A stretch of DNA of 27,606 nt from a virus. The stretch lies in the IMG/VR virus record IMGVR_UViG_3300042475_000733, positions 1-27,606 of that record; one strand, written 5' to 3'. Of this stretch, positions 16,428-23,012 are shown one piece after another. Position 1 is the first letter of the stretch. Each line of letters opens with the position of its first letter. Made by a program: the position numbers and the translations under genes. The notes beneath the pieces are model-generated. The model ran no database searches. It was not told the origin of the DNA and was given only the letters and a program-made list of their open reading frames with translations.

Positions 16428-16638
16428 TCGGTAATACATTATTTTATCCAGCAGTATGTGAGTTTTTTGTCTTTCCCACATACGGTTTGTGCAAAGGGTT
16501 AATCGGGTAAAACTGGTTAGCCCTTTGTTTTGCCTATTTGTCAAACGCACGTTTTACATTAGTGCTTCACTAATCATTAGCAATCTGCTTATGTATATCC
16601 ATTCGCCACCGCCAAGGCGTAAACTGGTGTAACAAAAT
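16428..16638 (+). other. Intergenic region with hairpins between packaging and capsid genes
   Basis: The longest gap on the plus strand, 211 bases, has no credible gene. It holds an inverted repeat GTATGTG/CACATAC at 16454-16460 and 16477-16483 with a T-rich 16-base loop, the intrinsic terminator listed separately, and a tight inverted repeat ATTAGTG-CTT-CACTAAT at 16558-16574. The scaffold gene needs a promoter after the terminator. A weak candidate is TTCACT (16566-16571) with TATGTA (16590-16595), 18-base spacing, but I do not call it a promoter. The second inverted repeat could be an operator or an RNA 5' hairpin. Confidence 0.5.
16492..16531 (+). terminator. Strong intrinsic terminator
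   Basis: CAAAGGGTTAATC at 16492-16504 pairs with GGTTAGCCCTTTG at 16515-16527, giving a 13-pair stem with two G-T wobbles around a 10-base loop, followed at once by TTTT. It ends the transcript carrying terminase, portal and the small basic genes, and isolates the capsid genes downstream. The reverse strand lacks a matching T-tract, so it acts on plus-strand transcripts. Confidence 0.8.
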
Positions 16639-17667
16639 ATGAAAGCAAACCAAGACTCCATCGCTGGGGAGGAATCCAGTGTTAATGACAACCTTAGTAT
16701 GGAGGCCTTAATCAGCCAACTTACCCAAGGAGAACCACAAGAGGTAGAAGCTGAAGAAGCAGAAACTGAAGTAGAAGAAGAAGAGCAAGAAGAAGGGTTT
16801 GAAGAAACCGAAACTGAAGAGCTTTCTGATGATACTGAGGAAGAAGCAACCGAAGAAGAAACCGCTGACGAAATAGACCTACTTAGTCTTGAGCCAGAGC
16901 AATTCCAAGCATTAGCTAAAAAGCATAAGAGCCGCCTACTTGAGCGTGTCGGGGAACTGACAGCGAAAAACAAAGCACTCCAGGCACAAGCTGAAGAAGC
17001 TGGGATGAAGCAATCGAGCGTAAGGACTATACCGACAGAACAGAATCCATTTGGACAACTTAAAACCGCTGAGGAAATCAAAGCTAAGTTTGAAGCGTTT
17101 GAATCGACTTTGGAAACTACGGATAGGCTACTTGAGGAATATGATGATTACAGCAACGATGATATTATTGAGGTTGGCGATCAACAGTTCACCAAGAAGC
17201 AGGTCAAACTAGCCAATAGAAACGCAAGGGATGCGGTAGCTAAATACTTACCAGCCCAAGCAGCTCACCTGCAAACTCTGCAAAACTACGTTGTAGCAAA
17301 CCAGCAATGGCAGGACATGGCGAAACAAGAAGTGCCTGAGATTTCTGACGAAAAAACGGAAATCGGTAAAGCATACAGTCAGCTTGTGAATGATCCTTTA
17401 GTAATTGAACTGAAAGAGAAGCTCCCACAACTAGGGGTTCAGATAGAATACTTACTCGCTCACGCCGCAAGGTCTAAGTTTGGAAGTGCCAAGAAAGTAG
17501 TGCAAGGCGCAGGACAGAAGTTGAAGGTGAAACCACCCGCTTCCCCTGTTGGAGCTGGAGCATCACGGCAAGGGCAGGGACAAACCAGCAAATATGCTGA
17601 TGCCATGAAGCGTTTTGAAAGTAGTGGTTCTGCTGAAGATTGGGTTGCTGCACAAAAATATAAATAA
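16639..17667 (+). CDS. Capsid scaffolding protein
   Basis: A 342-residue protein directly upstream of the major capsid gene. Residues about 33-80 are extremely acidic (EVEAEEAETEVEEEEQEEGF). A central helical region contains HKSRLLERVGELTAKNKALQ and a later LETTDRLLEEYDDYS. The C-terminus is basic (KVVQGAGQKLKVKPPASP) and ends in a short helix (DAMKRFESSGSAEDWVAAQK). An acidic N-terminus, helical rod and basic C-terminal tail that touches the capsid protein are typical of phage scaffolds, which direct prohead assembly and then leave. It starts after an A/T-rich leader (ACAAAAT) without a Shine-Dalgarno sequence and lies 19 bases before the capsid gene. Confidence 0.82.
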   Translation: MKANQDSIAGEESSVNDNLSMEALISQLTQGEPQEVEAEEAETEVEEEEQEEGFEETETEELSDDTEEEATEEETADEIDLLSLEPEQFQALAKKHKSRLLERVGELTAKNKALQAQAEEAGMKQSSVRTIPTEQNPFGQLKTAEEIKAKFEAFESTLETTDRLLEEYDDYSNDDIIEVGDQQFTKKQVKLANRNARDAVAKYLPAQAAHLQTLQNYVVANQQWQDMAKQEVPEISDEKTEIGKAYSQLVNDPLVIELKEKLPQLGVQIEYLLAHAARSKFGSAKKVVQGAGQKLKVKPPASPVGAGASRQGQGQTSKYADAMKRFESSGSAEDWVAAQKYK

Positions 17668-17686
17668 ATTCTAAACACCTAATAAT

Positions 17687-18673
17687 ATGCCTATTTCAAA
17701 TACATATAGCCCTAGTGTTCCTAGCACTAGTTCATCCGTTGGATCAAACAAAGGTAACCGCGAAGATCTTTCTTCGATGTTGACCATGCTTGAGCCAGAA
17801 CAAACCCCTATCACTTCCCTTTGCGCTAAAGCAAAAGCTAATGGAGTTCTCCATGAGTGGGTAATTGATGGTCTTGAAGCTCCTAACGCAGATGGTATTG
17901 GTGAGACTTCCGATGTTACTTCGTTCAGCAACAAGTTTGCTTCGCGTGGTCGCCTTGGTAACTACACCCAAATCTTCCGTAAGGATTACCTTGTTTCCGA
18001 CTTGCAGAACGCAAGCGCAAGCGTTGGCCCAGCAGACGTTGCCCAAGCAAAAGCTAAAGCATTGCGTGAAATCAAACGCGACATCGAGTTAGCAGTTGCT
18101 TCCAACAATGACCGCCAAGCTGAAGATGGCACGAATCCTTACAAGCTCCGTGGACTCGGTGATTGGCTTGATTCCGCTGGCCCATCTGATGTGCCTGCTG
18201 CTTATCGCACGCCGTCTGCTTCTATCCTTGGCGCAACCGTAACCGAAGCTACCCTTAACAACTTGCTTGGAAGTATCTTCTCCGAGACTGGTGAAATGGG
18301 TAATCTTACGCTTGTTGCTAACGTAGCACTTCGTAAAGTTATCGCTAACTTTACCCGTGCTGAAGGAACGACCACCGCTAAAGCATACAACGTAAACGAA
18401 GATGCTGTGTCACGTAGAATCACCCTTAGCGTATCGCTCTTCGATACTGACTTCGGTGTTATCAAACTTGTAAACGGCAACCCAGCTTGTATGCCAACCG
18501 CAACCACCAATGTTGGTTACGTCCTTGATCCTAAGTATCTTGGTATTGGTACCTTGCTTCCACTTGAGTCTGTTGTCCTTGAGAACCAAGGTGCAGGTGA
18601 GCGTGGATACGTCAAAACGGCTTGCACCCTTGTTTGCAAATCGCCACAAGCACACGGTAAAATTGCTTACTAA
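17687..18673 (+). CDS. Major capsid protein (SU10-like, HK97 fold)
   Basis: A 328-residue protein with the signature of the SU10 major capsid family (DUF5309): REDLSSMLTMLEPEQTPITS (25-44), a VLHEW motif (54-58), and RLGNYTQIFRKDYLVSD (89-105) followed by a helix of the AKALREIKRDIELAVA kind. These correspond to the N-arm, the E-loop and the spine helix of the HK97 fold. Several hundred copies build the icosahedral shell. Position after the scaffold and before a decoration-type protein supports the call. Codons are of the CGT/CGC-rich, well-expressed type. There is no Shine-Dalgarno sequence even here (leader CACCTAATAAT), which is striking for the most abundant virion protein. Confidence 0.92.
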   Translation: MPISNTYSPSVPSTSSSVGSNKGNREDLSSMLTMLEPEQTPITSLCAKAKANGVLHEWVIDGLEAPNADGIGETSDVTSFSNKFASRGRLGNYTQIFRKDYLVSDLQNASASVGPADVAQAKAKALREIKRDIELAVASNNDRQAEDGTNPYKLRGLGDWLDSAGPSDVPAAYRTPSASILGATVTEATLNNLLGSIFSETGEMGNLTLVANVALRKVIANFTRAEGTTTAKAYNVNEDAVSRRITLSVSLFDTDFGVIKLVNGNPACMPTATTNVGYVLDPKYLGIGTLLPLESVVLENQGAGERGYVKTACTLVCKSPQAHGKIAY

Positions 18674-18702
18674 TTATAACTAAATACTAAATAAATAAAA
18701 TT

Positions 18703-19161
18703 ATGGCTAAACTTGCAAATAACGAACGTTCCCCTTACACGGACGCAATCACACTTAACGCAGCAGACCTCATCGCTATCGGCAACGGTGGAACTAAAGT
18801 AATTGGTTCTATCCCCGCTGGTGGTGCTGTTGAACTGGTAGCGGTTATTGAAACTGTTGCTATCGCTGGATCAACAAGCCTTGTCATTGATATTGGCACT
18901 ACCCTTGCTGACCCCGATGAGTTCATCAACGCACTTGATGTTGATGCAATGACCACTGGTCTGCCGACCTTTAACACTGGTGACACAATGCTTCAGTCCG
19001 CTGGAACTACGACTGTTCTTGCTGGCGTAAGCCCTGCAAAACCCGTGTCTGCTGATACCCCAATCTACATCAAAGTAACTGATGCTGCTGTTGCAAGTAT
19101 CACTGCTGGTCAGATTGTTATCGGGATGCGTATCCTTAATCTTACTCAGTTCGCTGAGTAA
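18703..19161 (+). CDS. Head decoration-type protein (152 aa)
   Basis: A 152-residue protein rich in Ala, Thr, Gly and Val with alternating predicted beta strands (VIGSIPAGGAVELVAVIETV, PIYIKVTDAAVASITAGQIV). The beta-sandwich-like pattern, the small size, the place right after the major capsid gene and the similarly strong codon bias fit a capsid-decorating or cement protein. There are no cysteines and no membrane segment. It is the last gene before a hairpin terminator, so it closes the capsid transcript. The leader is only A and T (AATAAATAAAATT). An alternative is a minor head-tail protein. Confidence 0.6.
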   Translation: MAKLANNERSPYTDAITLNAADLIAIGNGGTKVIGSIPAGGAVELVAVIETVAIAGSTSLVIDIGTTLADPDEFINALDVDAMTTGLPTFNTGDTMLQSAGTTTVLAGVSPAKPVSADTPIYIKVTDAAVASITAGQIVIGMRILNLTQFAE

Positions 19162-19170
19162 AACTAAATT

Positions 19171-19213
19171 GGGCGGTGTAGGGTTCTATCCCCTATGCCG
19201 TCCTTATCCTTTT
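19171..19213 (+). terminator. Intrinsic terminator after the capsid genes
   Basis: GGGCGGTGTAGGG at 19171-19183 pairs with CCCTATGCCGTCC at 19191-19203, a 13-pair stem (three G-T wobbles) with a 7-base loop, followed by TTATCCTTTT. The stem is GC-rich and begins 9 bases after the decoration-protein stop. The T-tract is interrupted, so termination may be partial and allow some read-through into the tail genes. Confidence 0.72.
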
Positions 19214-19223
19214 CCACAAACCA

Positions 19224-19538
19224 ATGATTTTAAAAGCAAGCGAAGATGCAATGACAGATGCTCTAATTAAAGAGCTATGTTCTGGTAGGCAGTTCTTAGA
19301 TTCGTTGCAGAAGCGGCGTGAGATTGAAGCTGCCCAAATTGCGAAAGACTACCGTAATATCGGACGGCGCAAAGGAGCAAAGATGATTCACCTAGCGGAA
19401 ATCCCGCAGCGTGAGTATCTACAAATGGCACAAAAGTATGGAGCTGAGTGCTGGGACGACAGGGAGTTTGTCCGTGATTTCCAAAAGAATGAGCCAACAA
19501 TGGCGAGTAACAAGATTTCGATGGCACGTGAGATTTAA
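19224..19538 (+). CDS. Small hypothetical protein (104 aa)
   Basis: A 104-residue, mostly helical charged protein (ALIKELCSGRQFLDSLQKRR, then EIEAAQIAKDYRNIGRRKG). The C-terminal half includes REYLQMAQKYGAECWDDREF, VRDFQKN and MASNKISMAREI. It begins 10 bases after the end of the terminator T-tract and ends 5 bases before the adaptor gene, so it opens the tail part of the operon. There is no ribosome-binding site. I do not recognise a named family; small proteins of this kind sit between capsid and adaptor genes in some phages. A virion role is likely only from position. Confidence 0.65.
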   Translation: MILKASEDAMTDALIKELCSGRQFLDSLQKRREIEAAQIAKDYRNIGRRKGAKMIHLAEIPQREYLQMAQKYGAECWDDREFVRDFQKNEPTMASNKISMAREI

Positions 19539-19543
19539 TATCT

Positions 19544-20170
19544 ATGCAAACTAAAAACTACACAACTGACCTTTTGCCGTTAATCAAGTCACTTTGCGGG
19601 GCTGAATTTGCAGCTATTGAGTTACCACGGATTAAGGCAATGATTAACAGTCGTGCCAAACGTGCGTTTAGAATGAGTGACTTCTGGCCTAGGTTCTTAG
19701 TTGTAGCAGAAGAAAGAAATATAACGAATGGATATGTGCCGTGGGATCAGACTTCTCTTAGTTCGATTGATACTTATATCCGCATCCATCGGACTGCACC
19801 TTATGAGATCGCTAGCGCACAAGATTTGGACTTCTACGTGGATAACACGGGTGCTAAACTACTTGACGGTGGGTTGAACAGCACAAGCACATTCGTTACC
19901 TACAAGAAGCAATTAACAAGCACGTATGGGGATGGCACAAGCGGAACTGAAGTTCTTGTTCCAGACGAGTGGTTTGAGTATCTAGCTCATGGCACTTATT
20001 CCGATTACCTCCGTGCTGAAGGGCAAATGGAAAAGGCTACTTTAGCTGATGCTGAAGCTATCGACAAGGTAACTGATGAGTTGCTTAGGATTGACGAGAT
20101 GCGAACTAGCGGGCTAATCTCGCCTCGTATATCTACAAACGCAAGTATGCAATCACGTTGGAGTTACTAA
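19544..20170 (+). CDS. Head-tail adaptor-like protein
   Basis: A 208-residue protein that looks like a podovirus adaptor (P22 gp4 / T7 gp11 role). The N-terminal helical part (DLLPLIKSLCGAEFAAIELP) is followed by MINSRAKRAFRMSDFWPRFL. A middle beta region contains VPWDQTSLSSIDTYIRI, and a C-terminal helix follows FEYLAHGTYSDYLRAEGQ. Such adaptors bind below the portal as a ring and receive the tail hub and fibres. It follows a short gene by 5 bases and lies 1 base before the receptor-type gene. Length (P22 gp4 166, T7 gp11 196) agrees. The family is inferred from pattern and order, not from a search. Confidence 0.55.
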   Translation: MQTKNYTTDLLPLIKSLCGAEFAAIELPRIKAMINSRAKRAFRMSDFWPRFLVVAEERNITNGYVPWDQTSLSSIDTYIRIHRTAPYEIASAQDLDFYVDNTGAKLLDGGLNSTSTFVTYKKQLTSTYGDGTSGTEVLVPDEWFEYLAHGTYSDYLRAEGQMEKATLADAEAIDKVTDELLRIDEMRTSGLISPRISTNASMQSRWSY

Positions 20171-20171
20171 T

Positions 20172-21452
20172 ATGAATTATTCTTTAGGAAATATGCTTGG
20201 TGGGAATAACGGCAGTCTTAACCCAGACAAGCTTTCCCTTAACCTCCAGTTCGCTACCGACAAGACCCTTACGGCTCGCAAAGGTCCTACCCCTACGTTT
20301 ACGCGAGCATCTACGGCTACCTTTGTTGGGAGTGATGGACTAATCCAATCTGCTGCTATTAACGCTGCACGATTCGACCACGACCCCGTCACCCTCGCAA
20401 GCAAGGGGCTTCTCATTGAGGAGAGTAGGACGAATTTAGCAACTTACTCCGAGGATCTTGCTTTAGCTTTCACTGTTGAAAGAGCCAGCGTCCTATCCAA
20501 CAACGCGACATCTCCTGATGGTGCGACAACCGCAGATAAACTGGTGGAGGACACCACGGCTACTAATAGTCATCGCCTTACACGACAATTAAATCTTTCT
20601 GCTATCCCTTACACTTTCTCAGTGTTTGCTAAAGCCTCTGAAAGATCTTGGATACGCATGACGTTGTTTGATGGCGTAACAAGTCGGCAAGTTTGGTTTG
20701 ACGTAAGCGCAGGAACAATCGGAACGCAATCTGGTGCAACAGGTCAAATTGCATCTTTTGGCAACGGGTGGTGGAGATGTTCTATTACCGCAACTGGTTT
20801 AGCATTTGTCTCTAGTCAGGTGAATATCGCACTAGCAACCGCAGATAATATCTCAGCTTATACTGGAGATGGAACAAGTGGGCTATTCCTCTGGGGTGCG
20901 CAACTAGAAGCAGGGAGCTTCCCCACGTCCTACATCCCGACCACCACAGCGTCCGTGGTTCGCAGTGCGGATCTTTGCTCGATTACTGGGGCTTCTTTTA
21001 CGGGGTTCTACAACCAAAGCGAGGGGACTTACCAAGGAACTTATTCGTTTGTTTCGGGGTATTCTAATACTGGTATATCAATGGTATTAGCTCAAGCATC
21101 TAATAATACTTTTAATGAGCTTACGAGGATCGGAACTGCAACAAGTGGATCGCTTCAAAGATTAGATACAATAGTAGGTGGAGTATTAACACGAATAACT
21201 ACAACAAATGCTCAATCTTTAACTTCCCAAAACAAGGTTTCTGGTGCATATAAAGTTGGAGAAAACGCTATTTCATTGAACGGTAGTAGTGTTATTACTG
21301 GTTCCCCAGCAAACATAACATCATTAGCCAATAGGCTTGATATAGGTTCCATTCAAGATGGAACTTCAAAAATAAACGGACACATAGCATCCCTCCGCTA
21401 CTTCAAAAAACGCTTGCCAAACGCAAAACTCCAAACGCTTACGACATTATGA
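20172..21452 (+). CDS. Receptor-binding / tail protein with carbohydrate-binding-like domain
   Basis: A 426-residue protein. Residues 43-89 carry a line typical of phage tail proteins: FTRASTATFVGSDGLIQSA, RFDHDP, then GLLIEESRTNL. Residues about 95-240 form a jelly-roll-like domain (YTFSVFAKASERSWIRMTLF, NGWWRCSITATG), closed by WGAQLEAGSFPTSYIPT at 241-257. This layout is known from carbohydrate-binding-like domains of phage appendages. Residues about 270-426 resemble a concanavalin/LamG-type sandwich and end LRYFKKRLPNAKLQTL. It probably binds surface sugars. Base composition changes inside the gene: the first part and the stretch near 20880-21000 are GC-richer, while 21050-21360 is A/T-rich, suggesting mosaic assembly. 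The next gene overlaps by 4 bases. Confidence 0.7.
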   Translation: MNYSLGNMLGGNNGSLNPDKLSLNLQFATDKTLTARKGPTPTFTRASTATFVGSDGLIQSAAINAARFDHDPVTLASKGLLIEESRTNLATYSEDLALAFTVERASVLSNNATSPDGATTADKLVEDTTATNSHRLTRQLNLSAIPYTFSVFAKASERSWIRMTLFDGVTSRQVWFDVSAGTIGTQSGATGQIASFGNGWWRCSITATGLAFVSSQVNIALATADNISAYTGDGTSGLFLWGAQLEAGSFPTSYIPTTTASVVRSADLCSITGASFTGFYNQSEGTYQGTYSFVSGYSNTGISMVLAQASNNTFNELTRIGTATSGSLQRLDTIVGGVLTRITTTNAQSLTSQNKVSGAYKVGENAISLNGSSVITGSPANITSLANRLDIGSIQDGTSKINGHIASLRYFKKRLPNAKLQTLTTL

Positions 21453-21769
21453 CTGATTATATTTTACGTTTTCCAAGCAAAGCTATAGCAGAACAGTTCG
21501 GCATCGCCAGCGGTTACGCAGTGGATAACGAGGGTGTCATCGAGACAACCCTAGCAACCCACGAATACGCCTTGCACGAGATCGGTGAGCATAACGGGAC
21601 TGACTTCTGGGTGCTATTCCGCGACCTTGTGGGGCTTCCGATTCCAGCAGGTGCTGACCAGTTTATTTATTGGTCGTCAGCATGGACTGTGACCGATGAG
21701 GATGGTAATGAGATACCAATTCCTCGACCAGAAGATCAACCCGATGTTCCGAATATCTTTTGGGCATAA
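21449..21769 (+). CDS. Small tail-associated protein (106 aa)
   Basis: A 106-residue acidic protein overlapping the receptor-type gene by 4 bases (ATGA). It begins YILRFPSKAIAEQFGIASG and ends with an acidic, Pro-rich tail, IPIPRPEDQPDVPNIFWA. The ending P-x-x-P-x-x-x-W-A resembles the C-terminus of small proteins found after tail fibre genes in other phages. The middle contains FWVLFRDLVGLPIPAGADQF. It could be a fibre-assembly helper or a small tail component; this is inference from position and the C-terminal pattern. No signal peptide or membrane segment is present. Confidence 0.65.
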   Translation: MTDYILRFPSKAIAEQFGIASGYAVDNEGVIETTLATHEYALHEIGEHNGTDFWVLFRDLVGLPIPAGADQFIYWSSAWTVTDEDGNEIPIPRPEDQPDVPNIFWA

Positions 21770-21787
21770 CCACTTACTATTACGACA

Positions 21788-21973
21788 ATGCACGAGCATA
21801 GCACAACATACAACGTCCTTAACGGCCTTATCGGTGCTAGTGCATCATTTCTAGGGGTCGTTACACAGTTCCAAGAACAGCTCGATTGGGCTTTAAAAAC
21901 AACCTCGACTTCTCTGCTTATTTGTGTTTCAATCGTGACGCTTTACAACCTCTTAAAGAAAAAGAAACCATGA
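21788..21973 (+). CDS. Small membrane protein, possible holin (61 aa)
   Basis: A 61-residue protein with one or two hydrophobic segments: a weaker one at residues about 11-27 (LNGLIGASASFLGVVTQ) and a clear one at about 40-56 (STSLLICVSIVTLYNLL), ending KKKKP. A small size, membrane helices and a lysine-rich C-terminus fit a holin or antiholin. It opens the lysis cassette and overlaps the next holin-like gene by 4 bases (ATGA at 21970-21973). With a second small membrane gene next to it, a holin/antiholin pair is possible. No ribosome-binding site is visible (leader TACGACA). Confidence 0.55.
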   Translation: MHEHSTTYNVLNGLIGASASFLGVVTQFQEQLDWALKTTSTSLLICVSIVTLYNLLKKKKP

Positions 21974-22131
21974 AAACGATCCTAGAATATCTAAAACAAG
22001 AATCTACTTGGCGCGGAATCATTGCCATTGCAACTGCTTTCGGCATCCAACTAGCACCAGAACAAGCTGAGTCTATCATCGCTGCTGGGCTTGCTGCCAT
22101 TGGTTTAATCAATACCTTTAAAAAGGATTGA
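21970..22131 (+). CDS. Small holin-like protein (53 aa)
   Basis: From the ATG at 21970 the protein is 53 residues, starting MKTILEYLKQESTWRGIIAI and ending INTFKKD. The pattern E-S-T-W-R-G, then a hydrophobic helix, L-(A/S)-P-E-Q, and a second helix (SIIAAGLAAIGLI) is one I recognise from small two-helix proteins in lysis cassettes of Gram-negative phages. The frame is open further upstream, but that part overlaps the preceding gene and lacks sequence typical of the family, so this start is chosen, coupled by an ATGA overlap. It probably makes the membrane lesion that releases the amidase. Confidence 0.75.
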   Translation: MKTILEYLKQESTWRGIIAIATAFGIQLAPEQAESIIAAGLAAIGLINTFKKD

Positions 22132-22343
22132 ACCTAATAACCACAATCAACCTTGCTCTCCGTGCTTACATATTGTGGGTTGAGAGTTCGGTTGAGCGTG
22201 AACTAGATACCCTTGAAGATGAAATTGATGCCCTTGCTGCTAACGGTTCTCCTGCTTCAAAGCTGCGTATCGAAAGACTCGCTTCAAGGCTTGCCCGTAA
22301 ACGAGAGTGCGTTATACGATCCAGAGACGATTCACCTACTTGA
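22128..22343 (+). CDS. Probable inner-membrane spanin subunit-like protein (71 aa)
   Basis: A 71-residue protein with a TTG start overlapping the holin-like stop (TTGA at 22128-22131). The N-terminal segment is moderately hydrophobic (LITTINLALRAYILWVES), followed by a heptad-type coiled coil (ERELDTLEDEIDALAANGSP, then KLRIERLASRLARKRE). I recall this pattern, A-L-R-A-Y-x-x-W followed by L-E-D-E-I and A-S-K-L-R-(I/L)-E-R-L, from small phage lysis-cassette proteins. A membrane anchor plus coiled coil fits an i-spanin, though it is shorter than lambda Rz (153). The lipoprotein gene starts inside it in another frame. No in-frame ATG is available, which supports the TTG. Confidence 0.6.
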   Translation: MNLITTINLALRAYILWVESSVERELDTLEDEIDALAANGSPASKLRIERLASRLARKRECVIRSRDDSPT

Positions 22344-22461
22344 AGGTATCGAGTATAAGTTTGCTGAAGGAACTTTGATTGGAAGAGGGCAACGCTTTCA
22401 TAACGATTACTCTTACCGCCGTGCTGTGATTATCGGAGAGAAAGGAAACCCAACTAAATGA
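22213..22461 (+). CDS. Lipoprotein, probable outer-membrane spanin subunit
   Basis: An 82-residue protein with a lipoprotein signal peptide: MKMKLMPLLLTVLLLQSC, with lipobox L-Q-S-C and the lipidated Cys at about 18. The mature part is 65 residues (SKDSLQGLPVNESALYDPET and onward). It starts within the preceding gene in a different frame, sharing 131 bases, as Rz1 starts inside Rz in lambda. An o-spanin of this kind would pair with the coiled-coil partner to fuse inner and outer membranes at lysis. Its stop overlaps the amidase start (ATGATAG). A lipoprotein argues for a Gram-negative host. Confidence 0.65.
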   Translation: MKMKLMPLLLTVLLLQSCVSKDSLQGLPVNESALYDPETIHLLEGIEYKFAEGTLIGRGQRFHNDYSYRRAVIIGEKGNPTK

Positions 22462-23012
22462 TAGCAATTTGCATAGGACACAGCAGGAAGATCAGCGGCA
22501 GATATGACGGCGGTGCTTACTCGGAGCATCTAAAGATTAGTGAGCGCGACTTTAATTTAAAGGTCGCAACTAAGTTATCCGCAGAGCTAACCCGCAAAGG
22601 CATCCCATCAAAGATATTTGACCACTACGACGGCAATGGTTACGGCTATGCCATGTCAGATATTGCTGACAAAGTTAAGGCGGCACAAGCTACCATGGCT
22701 ATCGAGCTGCACTTCAACTCAGCTACCCCTAGTGCTACTGGGCATGAATGGCTTTACTGGCATAGCTCCGTTAAAGGTAAGGCTATCGCTGAGAAGTTTA
22801 ACGATTGCTTTAGTAAAAACTTCCCGAACATCAAATCTAGGGGATTGAAGCCGATTAAGAAAACTGACCGTGGTGGCAAGTTCCTTGAGCTTACCCATTG
22901 CCCAGCTATTATCGTCGAGCCATTCTTCGGTAGCAATGAGGGCGACTGCAAGCAAGTGAACACCGATAACATTGCCGAAACCTACGCTAAAGCACTAGCC
23001 TCGCTGCAATAA
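22458..23012 (+). CDS. Endolysin: N-acetylmuramoyl-L-alanine amidase (Amidase_3 type)
   Basis: A 184-residue single-domain amidase. Zinc-site residues can be read at H8 (AICIGHSRK), a glutamate in the YSEHLKISER segment (E23 or E29) and H85 (AIELHFNS), with the catalytic E154 in IIVEPFFGSN. This is the Amidase_3 order H...E...H...E. It cuts the bond between N-acetylmuramic acid and L-alanine in peptidoglycan. There is no signal peptide, so export should depend on the holin. No separate wall-binding domain is present, as is usual for phages of Gram-negative hosts. It overlaps the lipoprotein gene by 4 bases and ends immediately before the next start. Confidence 0.88.
   Translation: MIAICIGHSRKISGRYDGGAYSEHLKISERDFNLKVATKLSAELTRKGIPSKIFDHYDGNGYGYAMSDIADKVKAAQATMAIELHFNSATPSATGHEWLYWHSSVKGKAIAEKFNDCFSKNFPNIKSRGLKPIKKTDRGGKFLELTHCPAIIVEPFFGSNEGDCKQVNTDNIAETYAKALASLQ

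Noticed and set aside
16454-16483. GTATGTG/CACATAC inverted repeat as a first terminator
   Set aside because: The stem is only 7 pairs with a 16-base loop and no T-run follows it; the better terminator is just downstream.
16554-17081. Minus-strand frame of 175 codons rich in Ser
   Set aside because: The Ser-rich sequence mirrors the Glu-rich codons of the scaffold N-terminus on the other strand. No independent support.
21886-21969. Longer start for the second holin-like gene
   Set aside because: The upstream part overlaps the first membrane gene and breaks the family pattern, which begins at the M of MKTILEYL.
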